Shown in pieces: positions 1 through 10,436 of a DNA stretch of 64,000 bases (positions are counted from its first letter, which is position 1; every line of letters begins with the position of its first letter). This DNA comes from Leptospira venezuelensis (lineage in GTDB: Bacteria; Spirochaetota; Leptospiria; Leptospirales; Leptospiraceae). Both the position numbers and the translations under genes were made by a program. The notes under the pieces were generated by a model. That model did not search any database. It was not told where the DNA came from and saw nothing but the letters and a program-made list of their open reading frames with translations. The stretch covers positions 372,001 to 436,000 of the forward strand of contig NZ_NETS01000007.1 of the NCBI RefSeq assembly GCF_002150035.1, written 5' to 3'.

Positions 1-819
1 TGGCTTTTACTTCTTAGTAAGGTTGGAGTCTCTGCTTGGTCAGTTTATCCTGTGTTAGATCTGATCAATATGAGAGGACCTATCGTTTCGGAAGCTGTTC
101 TTGCTCATATTATAATTCCTACACTTCTATCCTTGGGCTTTGTTGTTGCTGCTATTATACGGATCTATTCAGGAAGAAAGGATGACTTGATTGAAACGAG
201 AAGAAGGTTGCGTGAAGTCCATATTCTCATGACTGGAAGTGTCATCACTTTTAATATGTTCTCGCACCTGATCTTAAGAGGTCAGATCTTATCTGAAATT
301 TTAGATTTAGCAAATGTGGTTTTTGCCTGGGGACTTATACTAGCATTCATGTATTTAGTCTTTGAATTGAAAGAAGGTCTCGTAGACCCGAGGCCTGAAG
401 AGTCAGAGGACAAAGAAGAAAAAGCTATTTATGCCGATCCTGCCTTGAAGAAAAAACTAGTTTCTGCATTCGAAGAAACTAAACTTTATCGAAAGGAAGG
501 TCTGACAATCGGGCAGCTTGCTGAAGATTTAGAAGTGCAAGAATACAAGCTCAGAAGGTTAATCAACCAGGCTATGGGCTTTAGAAACTTTCCAGACTTC
601 TTAAATCGTTATAGGATCCAAGAAGCTTGCGAAATCCTTTTGGATTCCGGAAAGGATGAGATACCTATTATCCGTGTTGCTATGGACTTGGGTTATCAAT
701 CATTAGGACCTTTCAACCGTGCATTTAAAGAATTAACCGGGGTCACTCCAACCGAATTCCGTCGCAACCGCGGCAGGGATGGTGTTCTAAAAAGTACCGC
801 CGATTTCGAAATCAGCTAG
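1..819 (+). CDS. AraC-type regulator with membrane segments (5' end outside window)
   Basis: DNA-binding regulator of the AraC/XylS type. The reading frame is open from base 1, so the gene begins left of the window and the GTG at 52 need not be a start. Two hydrophobic segments are visible (IIIPTLLSLGFVVAAII and VVFAWGLILAFMYLVF), then a charged linker. The C-terminal double helix-turn-helix follows (QLAEDLEVQEYKLRRL, then VAMDLGYQSLGPFNRAF) and closes with the family-typical GVTPTEFRR. Membrane helices before the HTH suggest a membrane-anchored regulator that senses an envelope signal; that is inference. The target is unknown; the hydroxylase 70 bp downstream on the same strand is a candidate. 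Confidence 0.85.
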   Translation, partial: WLLLLSKVGVSAWSVYPVLDLINMRGPIVSEAVLAHIIIPTLLSLGFVVAAIIRIYSGRKDDLIETRRRLREVHILMTGSVITFNMFSHLILRGQILSEILDLANVVFAWGLILAFMYLVFELKEGLVDPRPEESEDKEEKAIYADPALKKKLVSAFEETKLYRKEGLTIGQLAEDLEVQEYKLRRLINQAMGFRNFPDFLNRYRIQEACEILLDSGKDEIPIIRVAMDLGYQSLGPFNRAFKELTGVTPTEFRRNRGRDGVLKSTADFEIS

Positions 820-889
820 AGATTTTTAAAATTCAGATAGGCTTATCGTAGTCTCATCGTGTAAACTGTGCGCACACGGAGAGAATGGG

Positions 890-1717
890 ATGAACGAAAT
901 TGTGGATCAAATGGGCTATACAGCTTATTATTTTCTGACCTTAGGTGTATTATGGTTCCGCTATATCTTAATGGCGGGGATCGCATATGTTTTTATTTGG
1001 ATGATATTTAGAGACAAGCTCAAGCATAAGATAATTCAGAAAAAACTTCCGGAAAAAGATAAAATTTCTCATGAGCTAAAATATTCAGCCATCTCACTTG
1101 CGATCTTTGCCGCTTCTGGAATTTTAGTAGTCTTAATGAAGAAGGCCGGCTGGACTTTTATCTACGATAGGGTAGAAGACTATGGGATTCCTTATCTATT
1201 ATTCAGTATCGTAGCATTAATCTTCCTGCACGATACGTATTTTTATTGGACTCATAGGTTGATGCATCATCCTCTTCTTTTCAAAAGAATGCATTTGGTC
1301 CATCATAAGTCCACGAATCCTTCTCCTTGGGCAGCGTTTTCTTTTCATCCATACGAAGCAATTGTAGAAGCAGGAATTGTTCCGCTCGTGATACTATTTT
1401 TACCGGTGCATACAACTGCTCTTGTGATATTTTTCTTCTATAGCAATTTTTTAAATGTGTTAGGACATCTTTCCTTTGAATTGTTTCCAAAGGGTTTTAT
1501 TGAAAATAGAATATTAAGACTTCATAATTCTACAACACATCACAATATGCATCATAAATATTTTAACTGCAATTACAGTTTGTATTTTAATATTTGGGAT
1601 AGGATTATGGGGACGAATCATGAAAATTATTTCGATACATTTAGAGAAGTTACTCATAGAGAACCTGAGATAGTTGCGGATTCCAATTTGGGGGAGGCAA
1701 AAATTCAGGGGATATAA
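890..1717 (+). CDS. Sterol desaturase / fatty acid hydroxylase superfamily membrane protein
   Basis: Integral membrane di-iron enzyme of the fatty acid hydroxylase/sterol desaturase superfamily (275 aa, normal length). All three histidine clusters that bind the two irons are present: HRLMHH, then HLVHH, and near the end HHNMHH in the context THHNMHHKYFNCNYSLYF. The N-terminal half has several hydrophobic helices (for example YILMAGIAYVFIWMIF). Family members oxidise C-H bonds of lipids such as sterols, alkylglycerols or fatty acids; the substrate here cannot be read from sequence. The ATG at 890 follows a GGAGAG stretch. It stands alone, and its 3' end abuts a dispersed repeat. Confidence 0.85.
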   Translation: MNEIVDQMGYTAYYFLTLGVLWFRYILMAGIAYVFIWMIFRDKLKHKIIQKKLPEKDKISHELKYSAISLAIFAASGILVVLMKKAGWTFIYDRVEDYGIPYLLFSIVALIFLHDTYFYWTHRLMHHPLLFKRMHLVHHKSTNPSPWAAFSFHPYEAIVEAGIVPLVILFLPVHTTALVIFFFYSNFLNVLGHLSFELFPKGFIENRILRLHNSTTHHNMHHKYFNCNYSLYFNIWDRIMGTNHENYFDTFREVTHREPEIVADSNLGEAKIQGI

Positions 1718-1724
1718 GCCTAAA

Positions 1725-1873
1725 TGTTGGAATTCCAACACGATTTGAAGAGTAAAATTTGATTGTTAAAATAGCAATTTTGTGATAAGTGCGAAAGAGC
1801 TCTCCCACGGGCCACTCCCCCCACCCAAAGTTCAGGGTGGGGGCGCCCCCGAGCCTATGTAGGAACTCCAACA
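1725..1873 (-). repeat. 149-bp dispersed repeat with palindromic ends, copy 1
   Basis: Bounded by the perfect palindrome TGTTGGAATTCCAACA (1725-1740) and a near-palindrome TGTAGGAACTCCAACA (1858-1873). Inside is a strong GC stem, CCCCCCACCC (from 1818) pairing with GGGTGGGGG (from 1834). The reverse complement matches copies at 18664-18811 and 32477-32626, sharing agtggcccgtgggagagcg and a nearby atcacaa. It fills the gap between two convergent genes, so it may also act as a terminator. Confidence 0.8.
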
Positions 1874-1881
1874 AAATAATC

Positions 1882-3897
1882 CTAATAAGAAGCTGGGAAT
1901 CTTATCCTTGTTACAGTTCCTTGCTCAGAAGAAAGATCCATCACTGAGCCCTTTAATTGTTTAGTCAGAAGATCCACAAGTTCCAGGCCCATCGAATCTT
2001 CAGATTTAGAATTGGAAGATTTCCCTTTTCCGTTATCAGTAACATCCAAATGGATCCAATTTCCATCTTTGTAAAAAGAGATTTTGATAATCTTTTCTTC
2101 TGAATGTTTTTTAAAAGAGAATGCATGCTTTAAAACATTGGTTACTAATTCGTTCAGGATCAGGCCGATAGGTATCGCAGAATTTTGTTTGATTGGAAGA
2201 GATTCGCAGTTTAAGAAGATTTGGATCTCTTCTTTTTGGTGACCAAATGATTTTAGAAGGCTGTCTACAAGTCTACTTACGAATTCTGGGAAGAATTCAT
2301 CGCTGATCCTATGCTTCCCATACAAGGATTCATGCACATAGGCCATGGATAAGATTCTATTTTGGGATTCTGTCAGGACCTGAGTTGGATTACTTTCATC
2401 TACTTGTTCCAATTGGATGGACAGTAAGCTGGACAAAACCTGCAGATAGTTTTTGACCCTATGATGAACTTCTTTGAGTAAGATATCCTTTTCTTGAAGA
2501 GAATTTGCCATAATTTCTTCCGCAAGTTTTACTTGAGTGAAATCCATGATAAAACCTTCGAGAGCGATCAATTCTCCATTCTCGCTTTTGACCGAGGAAC
2601 CTTGTTCGAATGCCCAGCGCATTTCTCCACTTCTCTTGTGGATCCGATATAGTAATTGATATGGAATATTCTTGCTGACTGCAGAAGTAACTTCGCTAAA
2701 AACTCTTTCTGCATCCTCCGGATGGATGATCTCTCCAAAAGAGATTGTACGATTAGAAACGAAGTCCGATGGAGAATATCCAGTAAGCTCGAAACAACCA
2801 TCACTTATAAATTCCATTGTCCATTCTGGATCATAGGCGCAACGATATGCAATGCCGGGAAGGTTCCGGATCAAGGTAGAAAGTTGTCTTTCACTTTCTT
2901 TTAATGCAGTTTCCGTCTTTTTGTAATAAGTAATATCGGTACACATTGCGAGTGAACCTTCGTAATTACCTTGAGGATCGAAAACTGGATTTGTAGACAT
3001 CAAAAGCCAGACAGATTCTCCATCTGGACGTTTGAAAAAGAAATCATGGACTTCTGCTTCTCCCTTCTTTCTTCCTTCTAATCTTTTGTTCACAAGATCG
3101 ATATTATCCATCGGTATAAAATCGAATAAACTTTTGCCTATCAGTTCTTTTTCGCTCATTCCTAAAAATTCAGCCATTTTAGAATTTACGAATTTAGTTT
3201 TGGCATCTTTATCTATCAGCCAAATTCCTTCTAAGGTTGTATCTACAATCTTTTTATAATTTCCTTCCGTTATAGAAAGTGCGGCTTTTGTTTCTTCAAA
3301 AAATACTAGAAGTATTACGATTGCAGACGAGAATCTAAAAAGGCCCGCGATAAAAAATCCAATAAACCCATATTCCGGATGAAATCGGACAAAAGGATAA
3401 TTGAGTACATGAAGTCCCCAGAGAATAAAGATCCAGCCAGCGATGATCTTTCCTAAGCTTGGTATGAGATTTTTAGTTCTGAGAAAAATGATCCCGGTAT
3501 AAATTTGGGATCCTCCTATCAGAATATAGATGGGCCAAATTAGAAAAGGATCTCTTATCTTTTCTAAATCCAAATATAATGCCCATACACCCGTTAATGC
3601 GAATAAAGCCTGAAAAGGTCTGGAGAATGACTTATTTAAAAAATAAAAACATCCTAAGAATTGGAAAAATGCTCGGATAAAATCAATAGAGAATGCGGGA
3701 AAATATCGGTAAGAGTCAGCTCCACCTACCTGCATAATATTTCCTAGGTATCCAAAGAGATGGAACAACCAACAGATGGACCAGGCGAGTAATGCCTTTT
3801 GTCCTTCTTTCTTATATAAATATAGATAAATAAAGAATAGAAAAAAGGCGGAAGGTGTAGCCGCGATAATGGTGGGTAATAACCAAAGATGAGTCAC
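1882..3897 (-). CDS. Membrane PAS-domain sensor histidine kinase (HisKA_2 type)
   Basis: Sensor kinase of 671 aa. Residues 1-210 form about seven hydrophobic helices. Two PAS domains follow (about 215-330, with FLGMSEKELIGKSLFDFIP; about 345-465, with GCFELTGYSPSDFV). Then comes a HisKA_2 dimerisation box, KEVHHRVKNYLQVLSSLLSI, whose histidine is the expected phosphoacceptor, and a C-terminal HATPase with LNELVTNVLKHAF and VTDNGKG. HisKA_2 kinases usually signal to separate response regulators; none is adjacent. The start is GTG at 3897 with AAGGT about eight bases upstream. The stop lies just beyond repeat copy 1. Confidence 0.88.
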   Translation of the reverse strand: MTHLWLLPTIIAATPSAFFLFFIYLYLYKKEGQKALLAWSICWLFHLFGYLGNIMQVGGADSYRYFPAFSIDFIRAFFQFLGCFYFLNKSFSRPFQALFALTGVWALYLDLEKIRDPFLIWPIYILIGGSQIYTGIIFLRTKNLIPSLGKIIAGWIFILWGLHVLNYPFVRFHPEYGFIGFFIAGLFRFSSAIVILLVFFEETKAALSITEGNYKKIVDTTLEGIWLIDKDAKTKFVNSKMAEFLGMSEKELIGKSLFDFIPMDNIDLVNKRLEGRKKGEAEVHDFFFKRPDGESVWLLMSTNPVFDPQGNYEGSLAMCTDITYYKKTETALKESERQLSTLIRNLPGIAYRCAYDPEWTMEFISDGCFELTGYSPSDFVSNRTISFGEIIHPEDAERVFSEVTSAVSKNIPYQLLYRIHKRSGEMRWAFEQGSSVKSENGELIALEGFIMDFTQVKLAEEIMANSLQEKDILLKEVHHRVKNYLQVLSSLLSIQLEQVDESNPTQVLTESQNRILSMAYVHESLYGKHRISDEFFPEFVSRLVDSLLKSFGHQKEEIQIFLNCESLPIKQNSAIPIGLILNELVTNVLKHAFSFKKHSEEKIIKISFYKDGNWIHLDVTDNGKGKSSNSKSEDSMGLELVDLLTKQLKGSVMDLSSEQGTVTRIRFPASY

Positions 3898-3942
3898 GAT
3901 ACCTTCAGCCGTTTACCGAAAGCAGGTTTCGGTTAAGTCCGA

Positions 3943-5877
3943 TTATTTTTTAGTAAGACGAAATTCTTTGAAACAATAATCTCCTGTCTTGTGTTTAATT
4001 TCTTTAATCGGCTCCAGGGTAATTCCAAAACCTTCTGCTCTGGAAAGAATCTTAGGCGGTAAGTCGCAGGATGGACCTATATACACAGCTTTGTCAAATT
4101 CGTCCCAGGATTTCCATTTGTATTTGCTATCATTGCGGTATTTCCCTTTTTCGAACGTTTTTTGTTTGAACAAAAGGTCGAATTCCGAAGCGAGAATTCT
4201 TCCTGGCATCAGGAAGTTTTCCTCGTCATGGAATGCATTGAATGCGACGTATTTCCCAGTTGGGTCTAGCTCTTTTGCAAACTCTCTGGCAGGTTCAAAT
4301 ACAGCAGTATTGAAACCTTTCAAACAAAATTGGTTTTTAGAAAGATAGGTTTGGCTGAATAGTCCACCTTCTCTTATAAATAGACTCGATGCCCAAACTA
4401 AGAAAAATAGGAATACCGCTGAGAATAAAAACTTTCTATTTGTCTTAGAAATTTGAATTAATCGGAAAGACCACAGACTTAAGATCGTAAGTAACGCGGG
4501 TAAAGGATAGAATACATGGCGTAATTGTTTGTTTCCGGTGCTAGCATCGATGACTATATATTGCAAGAATACAATCATAGTAATCGCGAATAACGGATCT
4601 TTTAGAAATTTAGGCCAGGTTATATTTTGCAACTTAGCAAGCAGAGAATCTATTCTTCCTTCTCCTTTTATTTCCGGGGAAGAAGTTCTTTCTTTTCTAT
4701 TTAAATAGAGCCAGTAACCGATTGCGGCCATAGAAAATAAGAAGAAGGTCCTAAAGATCCAAGGCTCATTGAACACATGGCTCGCAGGAAATTTATCTTC
4801 TGGAGACTCGAATAAACTTAAGATAAAACTGCGAACAAATTTGTTCACGATCATCTGAGCGTTAACTAGACTCATGACCCTATCAATATTTGTGAACAGC
4901 CAGATAAAACATGGGAGGATTGCATATAGATAAAGTATTTTGATAGAAGGAGGCGAAATTTCTCCCAAGTCCTTTCTGTTCTTATACAAGAAATAATTGA
5001 AATCCAAGAAAAGAATGACTGTCAGGAAATATAAAACTTTTTTAAAAGATCTTTGGTCAAGGTTCCAATCTGTCACTACTCTCAAAACAGGAAGCGATAG
5101 AACAAGTAGTACAACAACGATCAAGAATAAGAGCCTGATCCCTTTGTAATGGACTTTGACAGAGAATCGAACAAAGCCGATCCATTCTGGAAATCTGGAG
5201 ATCAACTCGAATAAAAAGATAGAGATGAATAATAAAAGTCCGTAAGGATACTTTGTAAAAAATAAAAGGATGAGAACCGCAGAGACTAAAGCAGCCACTT
5301 TTGAACCGGCAGGTAAACTTTCTCCAGGTTTTAGGTCCTTTACGGAATCATAAAGTTTATATAAACCCCAATAAACCCAAAGTAGGATAAACATCCCTTG
5401 GGTTTCCAACATAGAAGAAAGACTATAAGCGGGAGTTTCAGAAGTATGAAGGCTTAACGCTAATACAAATATAGAAACCAAACTCCCGAAAAGGAATGAT
5501 CCTGAAATTCTGGAAACAATATAGATGATTGAAGGAAAACAAAGCGCGTAAAACGCCAAACCCAGGAAGGAATCTTTCCAGGTGATTGGCCATTCTCCAG
5601 GACTTGCTAAGAGTAAAAGAGAGAGTATCGGGCGCAAAGGAGGCCAGGTCGCGGATTCCAAAAATGGAAGTGTTGCTCTCCAGATCTTACCGTCTCTATA
5701 ATCCTGGAATTGATCGTAAACGGCCGTTAGGCGTATATTCTCATCCCAGGTCAAAAGATCCGTAATCGGGCAGATCTCTAAGAAAGCCTGCCAATTCTTG
5801 GAGATCATTACTCCGGTGGCAAATAAGGCAAGTAAGCCGAATAAAATTCCTAAAACTTTATCCCAGATACGATTCAT
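3943..5877 (-). CDS. Polytopic membrane glycosyltransferase-like protein (GT-C / GT39-like)
   Basis: Integral membrane protein of 644 aa with roughly a dozen hydrophobic helices and an acidic first exoplasmic loop (TWDENIRLTAVYDQFQDYRD). This layout fits GT-C fold transferases, which take sugars from polyprenyl-phosphate donors. A soluble C-terminal stretch of about 130 residues follows the last helix. The start ATG overlaps the stop of the upstream DPM1-like gene as ATGA, so the two are translationally coupled and probably act together: the GT2 enzyme makes the lipid-linked sugar and this protein uses it. The acceptor is unknown. The family call rests on topology and context, as few diagnostic residues are visible. 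Confidence 0.65.
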   Translation of the reverse strand: MNRIWDKVLGILFGLLALFATGVMISKNWQAFLEICPITDLLTWDENIRLTAVYDQFQDYRDGKIWRATLPFLESATWPPLRPILSLLLLASPGEWPITWKDSFLGLAFYALCFPSIIYIVSRISGSFLFGSLVSIFVLALSLHTSETPAYSLSSMLETQGMFILLWVYWGLYKLYDSVKDLKPGESLPAGSKVAALVSAVLILLFFTKYPYGLLLFISIFLFELISRFPEWIGFVRFSVKVHYKGIRLLFLIVVVLLVLSLPVLRVVTDWNLDQRSFKKVLYFLTVILFLDFNYFLYKNRKDLGEISPPSIKILYLYAILPCFIWLFTNIDRVMSLVNAQMIVNKFVRSFILSLFESPEDKFPASHVFNEPWIFRTFFLFSMAAIGYWLYLNRKERTSSPEIKGEGRIDSLLAKLQNITWPKFLKDPLFAITMIVFLQYIVIDASTGNKQLRHVFYPLPALLTILSLWSFRLIQISKTNRKFLFSAVFLFFLVWASSLFIREGGLFSQTYLSKNQFCLKGFNTAVFEPAREFAKELDPTGKYVAFNAFHDEENFLMPGRILASEFDLLFKQKTFEKGKYRNDSKYKWKSWDEFDKAVYIGPSCDLPPKILSRAEGFGITLEPIKEIKHKTGDYCFKEFRLTKK

Positions 5878-6851
5878 TTTTTAGATTTTGATCTCACAGA
5901 GTAGATCTTTTCGATCACATAAAGAGGGCGATTCTTGGATTGATCATGAACTCTGCTTAGATATTCTCCTATCATACCCAACGCGATGAGTTGTATCCCA
6001 CCTAATACCAACACTACGATCATGACCGAGGTCCAGCCTTGGATGGTATTATCAGTAAAGAGTTTTAAGTATAGAATATAGATCGTATATAATGCTCCGA
6101 AAAATGCAGAAGCAAATCCTAAATAAGAAGAAAATTTAAGCGGGGCAGAGGAGAAGGAAGTGATCCCATCCAAAGCGAACTTGAGCATCTTACTAACGGA
6201 AAATTTAGTCTCTCCGTCAAAACGTTCGTCGCGATCATACTCCAAACCAGTTTGTCTGAAACCAATCCAAGCGATCAATCCTCTGATATAACGATGTTGT
6301 TCTTTCATGGAGACTAAAACATTAGTCACCCTTCTGCTCATGATCCTGAAATCTCCGGTATCGATTGGGATTTCAAACCTAGTTAGTTTTTTTAGGATCC
6401 TATAAAATACATGAGCGGTGATTAGTTTGAAAAAGGACTCACCTTCTCTTTTCTTTCTTCTCGCATAGACAACATCGTAACCTTCTGACATCTTTGCATA
6501 AAGGTCCGCAACAAATTCCGGTGGATCCTGGAGATCACCGTCCATTACGGCAACTGTTTCGCCTCTGGCAGTATCGATCCCTGCAGTGATTGCCAATTGG
6601 TGTCCATAGTTTCTAGATAAGTTTAAAAGAAAAAAGCCTGGCTCTGATTCGCAGAATTTTTTTAAGACATCGAAGGTCCCGTCTCTTGAGCCATCGTTTA
6701 CAAAAAGAATTTCTGCATCTTCTTTACCGAAGTGATGTTTTTCTTTTAAGATAGTGAGTAGACCCCGAAGTCTTTTCACAAGTTCGGGGATGGTTTTTTC
6801 CTCGTTATAAACGGGAATGACTAGAGATAAAAGAGGGGGCTTTGCGGGCAT
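5874..6851 (-). CDS. GT2 glycosyltransferase, polyprenyl-phosphate sugar synthase type (DPM1/GtrB-like)
   Basis: Family 2 glycosyltransferase that transfers a sugar from a nucleotide donor to polyprenyl phosphate. GT-A motifs are clear: LVIPVYNEEKTIPELV, FVNDGSRDGT, MDGDLQDPP (metal-binding DxD-type site) and RDERFDGETKFSVSKM. Two C-terminal membrane helices (SYLGFASAFFGALYTIYILYL and the GGIQLIALGMIGEYLSR region) match the GtrB/ArnC arrangement. I chose ATG 6851 (325 aa) because AAGGT precedes it at the right distance and the domain starts there; a TTG at 6896 would add 15 residues with no ribosome site. Its stop overlaps the start of the GT-C gene. Confidence 0.88.
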   Translation of the reverse strand: MPAKPPLLSLVIPVYNEEKTIPELVKRLRGLLTILKEKHHFGKEDAEILFVNDGSRDGTFDVLKKFCESEPGFFLLNLSRNYGHQLAITAGIDTARGETVAVMDGDLQDPPEFVADLYAKMSEGYDVVYARRKKREGESFFKLITAHVFYRILKKLTRFEIPIDTGDFRIMSRRVTNVLVSMKEQHRYIRGLIAWIGFRQTGLEYDRDERFDGETKFSVSKMLKFALDGITSFSSAPLKFSSYLGFASAFFGALYTIYILYLKLFTDNTIQGWTSVMIVVLVLGGIQLIALGMIGEYLSRVHDQSKNRPLYVIEKIYSVRSKSKK

Positions 6852-7042
6852 TGCTGACCTTGGTACGATGTTTGTATTCAGCCAAAATGTCGACAATATT
6901 TCCTGTAATTTCTGTCAGAGTCATAACCTTGTGTCTTTTTGATTTTTGGGAGCTTTCAAGGATACTATTGGTCAATTCTGTAAAAAAGGGCTTTACAAGG
7001 AGGCTGGAATGCAGATCTTATATAAGCACAAAAATCCAAGAA

Positions 7043-7390
<348 letters not shown>

Positions 7391-7404
7391 CCTAAACATT
7401 TCGG

Positions 7405-10400
7405 TTGGCTTCCGAGTTTCTACAGTATTTAAAAAAGAAAAAACTCCGCCTTGGGATCATTGCGGGGGTTTTTCTCTTCTACCATCTCCTTTTCAACTCA
7501 ATCACAGGACAAATCCTATTCGATAAAATTGCCTCTTCCGTTTTTGCGGGAAAGTTTGAGGCGAATGTCAGGAGTTTCTCTCCATTCTATGGATTCAGAT
7601 TCACTGATGTAAAATTATATCCCACAACCGACTGGGGTCAAAAGCCTGTAATGACCGCTAAAGAGCTGGGGATCTCCTATAATCTTCCAGTTATCATCTT
7701 CGGTAGATTGAAAATTTCTAAAATTTCCATCCACGGATTGGAGTTGGACCTTAAGCAAAAAGGAAACCTTTGGAATATCTCCTCCGTTCTTCCTCCTAGC
7801 AAAAAAGAAGAAGCCCCCGCCGAAAAATCAGAACCTCTTACTGAGATCAGGACTTATTTCCCAGTCAGCGCATTCTTAGAATTAGATCTGAAAGACATCA
7901 ATGTTCGAGTAAATTCAGAAAACGGATCCAAATCGTACTCCGCCGGGTTAGAAGGGTTGGAGCTTGGATTTCTTTTGGATACGAATCGTTTTACTCGGAT
8001 TCCATTTGATCTGAAAGTTTTAGATCTGATAGATGAGTTCAAAGTAAAATTGAATCCGGAGAATCAGATCAAACTTAGATTCCAAGATTCTTCCGGAGGA
8101 CTGGATCATCCGTTTAGATGTACATTAATTTGGGAAAGGGTAGAAGGTTCCAAATCCGGGTTCCATTCCAAGCTCGATCTTGGCTCAGAAAAAATACCGA
8201 TCCGAATTGCAAATAGAGTCAGCGCACCTTTCGGCTTTTCTTTAAAATACGATTTAGATGTTTCTCCGGAGAAGAAGGAACTACTACTTAGAAATTTAGA
8301 ATGGAAAGTTGGAGAAGACACCTGGTTAGAAGGTAGCGGAAAAATTTCAGACTTTGCCGCAGATTCAGGAAACGTAAATCTTGCGATTCAAAAGTCGCGT
8401 ATACGCCTCACACCTTTATCAGATTTTTTGCATAGTCTTGGATTCAACTCCTTCTCCATGAGTGGAGAAGCAAGTCTTGCTCCCATTTTGGCGGAAGGTG
8501 GCTGGAACAATCTTAGAGTCCTAGGAGAAGTCCGCGGAAATTCACTAGATTTTAAAGTGGGGAAGAAGAGACATTCAATCCCAGTATTCAATATGGATTG
8601 GGATATTCGGATCGATCCACAGAGTGAAAAAGATCCGGGATCCAAGATTCCGCTCCCTTGGATGAGATCTTTTTCATTCAAAAATTTGAAAGTAATCTAT
8701 AATGAAATTCTGTTGGAGGGAAATTTAAATTATTCTCAAGCAGAAGGACCGAATCTGAATTTGAAATTAGACAATTTTGGACTTGGAGATTATCTAACTG
8801 GATACTCCGGAAAATTTTCTGCGGAGCTTACCGCCTTTGGAAAAGATTTTTCCGGGTTGGATACAGGTTTAAAATTAAGAGCAAGAGGTTTTAGATTTCC
8901 ATTAGGCAGAGGGAACTCCGGAAATATAAATTTGGAGGGAGGTCTAAAAGCACTATTCCTTTTCCCTAAAAAAGCATGGGGCCTTGAGGAAATATTAGTA
9001 TCTAATCTGAACCTACAAGCCTTCTCCCCTGAAGGAAACTCCGCTGCAAAATTAAATACAGGTGGAAGGATCGGACTTGGAGAACCATTCGTATTAGATC
9101 TGAAGAAAGCGGGACTCGATCTAGATTTAGAACATCTTGTCCCTCTTCTTCCTTTATCACTCCGAGAAACATTGATCCCTGTCAGAAACCAAGTAGGCAA
9201 AAAGATCGGACTGGATGGGGATTTTTATTATTCACTCGGAAAACAAGGACAGAATATCCAGGGAAGTCTTGGTGTAGATCTTCCTGGAATGAATTTACGA
9301 GATGGAAAACTTTCTTTAGATCTAAAGATGATAGGAAGTCCAAGCTCCAAGATAAAAATTGATAAACTTGAATTAACTGCATTTTCAAAAAAATTATATT
9401 TGGGACTAAGTGGAGAATTGGCCAGGGCTTCTAAAAACGGTCCTCTTCCGTCTATGGGAGATTATATTCCAAGCTTGAACGGAGAATTAAAACTTCTTTC
9501 CCCTAAAGAAAGTGGCCTTATTAGAGGATTATTTTTTCAGGGAGAGGCCGGGGCCAAATTCAACTGGTACGGAAGTATTGTTCAAGGAAATCTAATATCT
9601 AAAAATTCTAATATACTTGTGCAAAGTGGAGTTTGTCCCGGATACGATTGCAAACTGTATCGAATAGACGGGTGGAACGCAGATGTTCCTTTTGCCCATG
9701 ATCTTTCTGTCAAAGAGACCAAAAATCTAATCGAAGGAAATAAAAGAAAATTCGTGATGAATTACGGTAGGACTCCCGCTCCGAATTTTACGATCCGACA
9801 GATCATAGGAAATCATCCTTCCTTAAAAGGGACTCCTTTCGAATACAGTCGGCCCAAGGCGGATGTTCCAGGGCTTTCGGCTAACTTAGAATATTCAGAA
9901 AATTATTTACGAATGGATTATCTCAAAGTATATACTCTGGATGGGGAAATTTGGGGCAAAGATATGATCGTTAACGTTGGTTCTGGAGATCCTGAAAAAA
10001 TGGAGTATTCAGTTTCTCTGAGAGTCAAGGATATAGATCTAAAACAATTACTTCCTGCTAAAACTCAGCCCAAAATTGACGATGGAAAGGTAAAGGCGGA
10101 TCTGAATCTTTGGGGAAGGAATCTGGGAGATCCTGTCCCAAATTTAAATTTGTTCTTTAGTATCTATCAGATCGGAAACGATTTCGGAAAAAGTGCGATC
10201 AATATTTTTGCACCTTCTAATATCCTCACTGATTTTATTTACGGAAGTTATGCAGTAGATAAGATAGAATTGGAATTGTCTAAAGGATTGGTTTACGCGG
10301 TGATCCTATTCAAACGTTCTATTTTAGGAACTATCATCCAGTTGGAGAATAACCAGGTATCCCAACAGAGAATGCCTTTGGCAAACTTTCTCAAACGTGC

Positions 10401-10431
10401 CCAAAACGAGATCGAAACTTTCAACCAGTAG
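7405..10431 (+). CDS. AsmA/YdbH-like membrane-anchored periplasmic protein
   Basis: Protein of 1008 aa with one N-terminal membrane helix (IIAGVFLFYHLLF), then a long extracytoplasmic region rich in alternating beta-strand patterns. The early segment (FYGFRFTDVKLYPTTDW ... ISKISIHGLELDLKQ) resembles the AsmA/TamB/YdbH group, whose members form hydrophobic grooves carrying lipids between the two membranes. The start is TTG at 7405, 15 bp after the STAS gene; no strong ribosome site is visible and no better start precedes the helix. The downstream lipoprotein looks like YdbL, which matches the E. coli ydbH-ynbE-ydbL arrangement. Family assignment is from pattern and neighbours. Confidence 0.68.
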   Translation: MASEFLQYLKKKKLRLGIIAGVFLFYHLLFNSITGQILFDKIASSVFAGKFEANVRSFSPFYGFRFTDVKLYPTTDWGQKPVMTAKELGISYNLPVIIFGRLKISKISIHGLELDLKQKGNLWNISSVLPPSKKEEAPAEKSEPLTEIRTYFPVSAFLELDLKDINVRVNSENGSKSYSAGLEGLELGFLLDTNRFTRIPFDLKVLDLIDEFKVKLNPENQIKLRFQDSSGGLDHPFRCTLIWERVEGSKSGFHSKLDLGSEKIPIRIANRVSAPFGFSLKYDLDVSPEKKELLLRNLEWKVGEDTWLEGSGKISDFAADSGNVNLAIQKSRIRLTPLSDFLHSLGFNSFSMSGEASLAPILAEGGWNNLRVLGEVRGNSLDFKVGKKRHSIPVFNMDWDIRIDPQSEKDPGSKIPLPWMRSFSFKNLKVIYNEILLEGNLNYSQAEGPNLNLKLDNFGLGDYLTGYSGKFSAELTAFGKDFSGLDTGLKLRARGFRFPLGRGNSGNINLEGGLKALFLFPKKAWGLEEILVSNLNLQAFSPEGNSAAKLNTGGRIGLGEPFVLDLKKAGLDLDLEHLVPLLPLSLRETLIPVRNQVGKKIGLDGDFYYSLGKQGQNIQGSLGVDLPGMNLRDGKLSLDLKMIGSPSSKIKIDKLELTAFSKKLYLGLSGELARASKNGPLPSMGDYIPSLNGELKLLSPKESGLIRGLFFQGEAGAKFNWYGSIVQGNLISKNSNILVQSGVCPGYDCKLYRIDGWNADVPFAHDLSVKETKNLIEGNKRKFVMNYGRTPAPNFTIRQIIGNHPSLKGTPFEYSRPKADVPGLSANLEYSENYLRMDYLKVYTLDGEIWGKDMIVNVGSGDPEKMEYSVSLRVKDIDLKQLLPAKTQPKIDDGKVKADLNLWGRNLGDPVPNLNLFFSIYQIGNDFGKSAINIFAPSNILTDFIYGSYAVDKIELELSKGLVYAVILFKRSILGTIIQLENNQVSQQRMPLANFLKRAQNEIETFNQ

Positions 10432-10436
10432 AACTT

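Noticed and set aside
8790..9200. 136-codon minus-strand frame inside the AsmA-like gene
   Set aside because: Antisense to a long, continuous coding frame; no ribosome site or domain.
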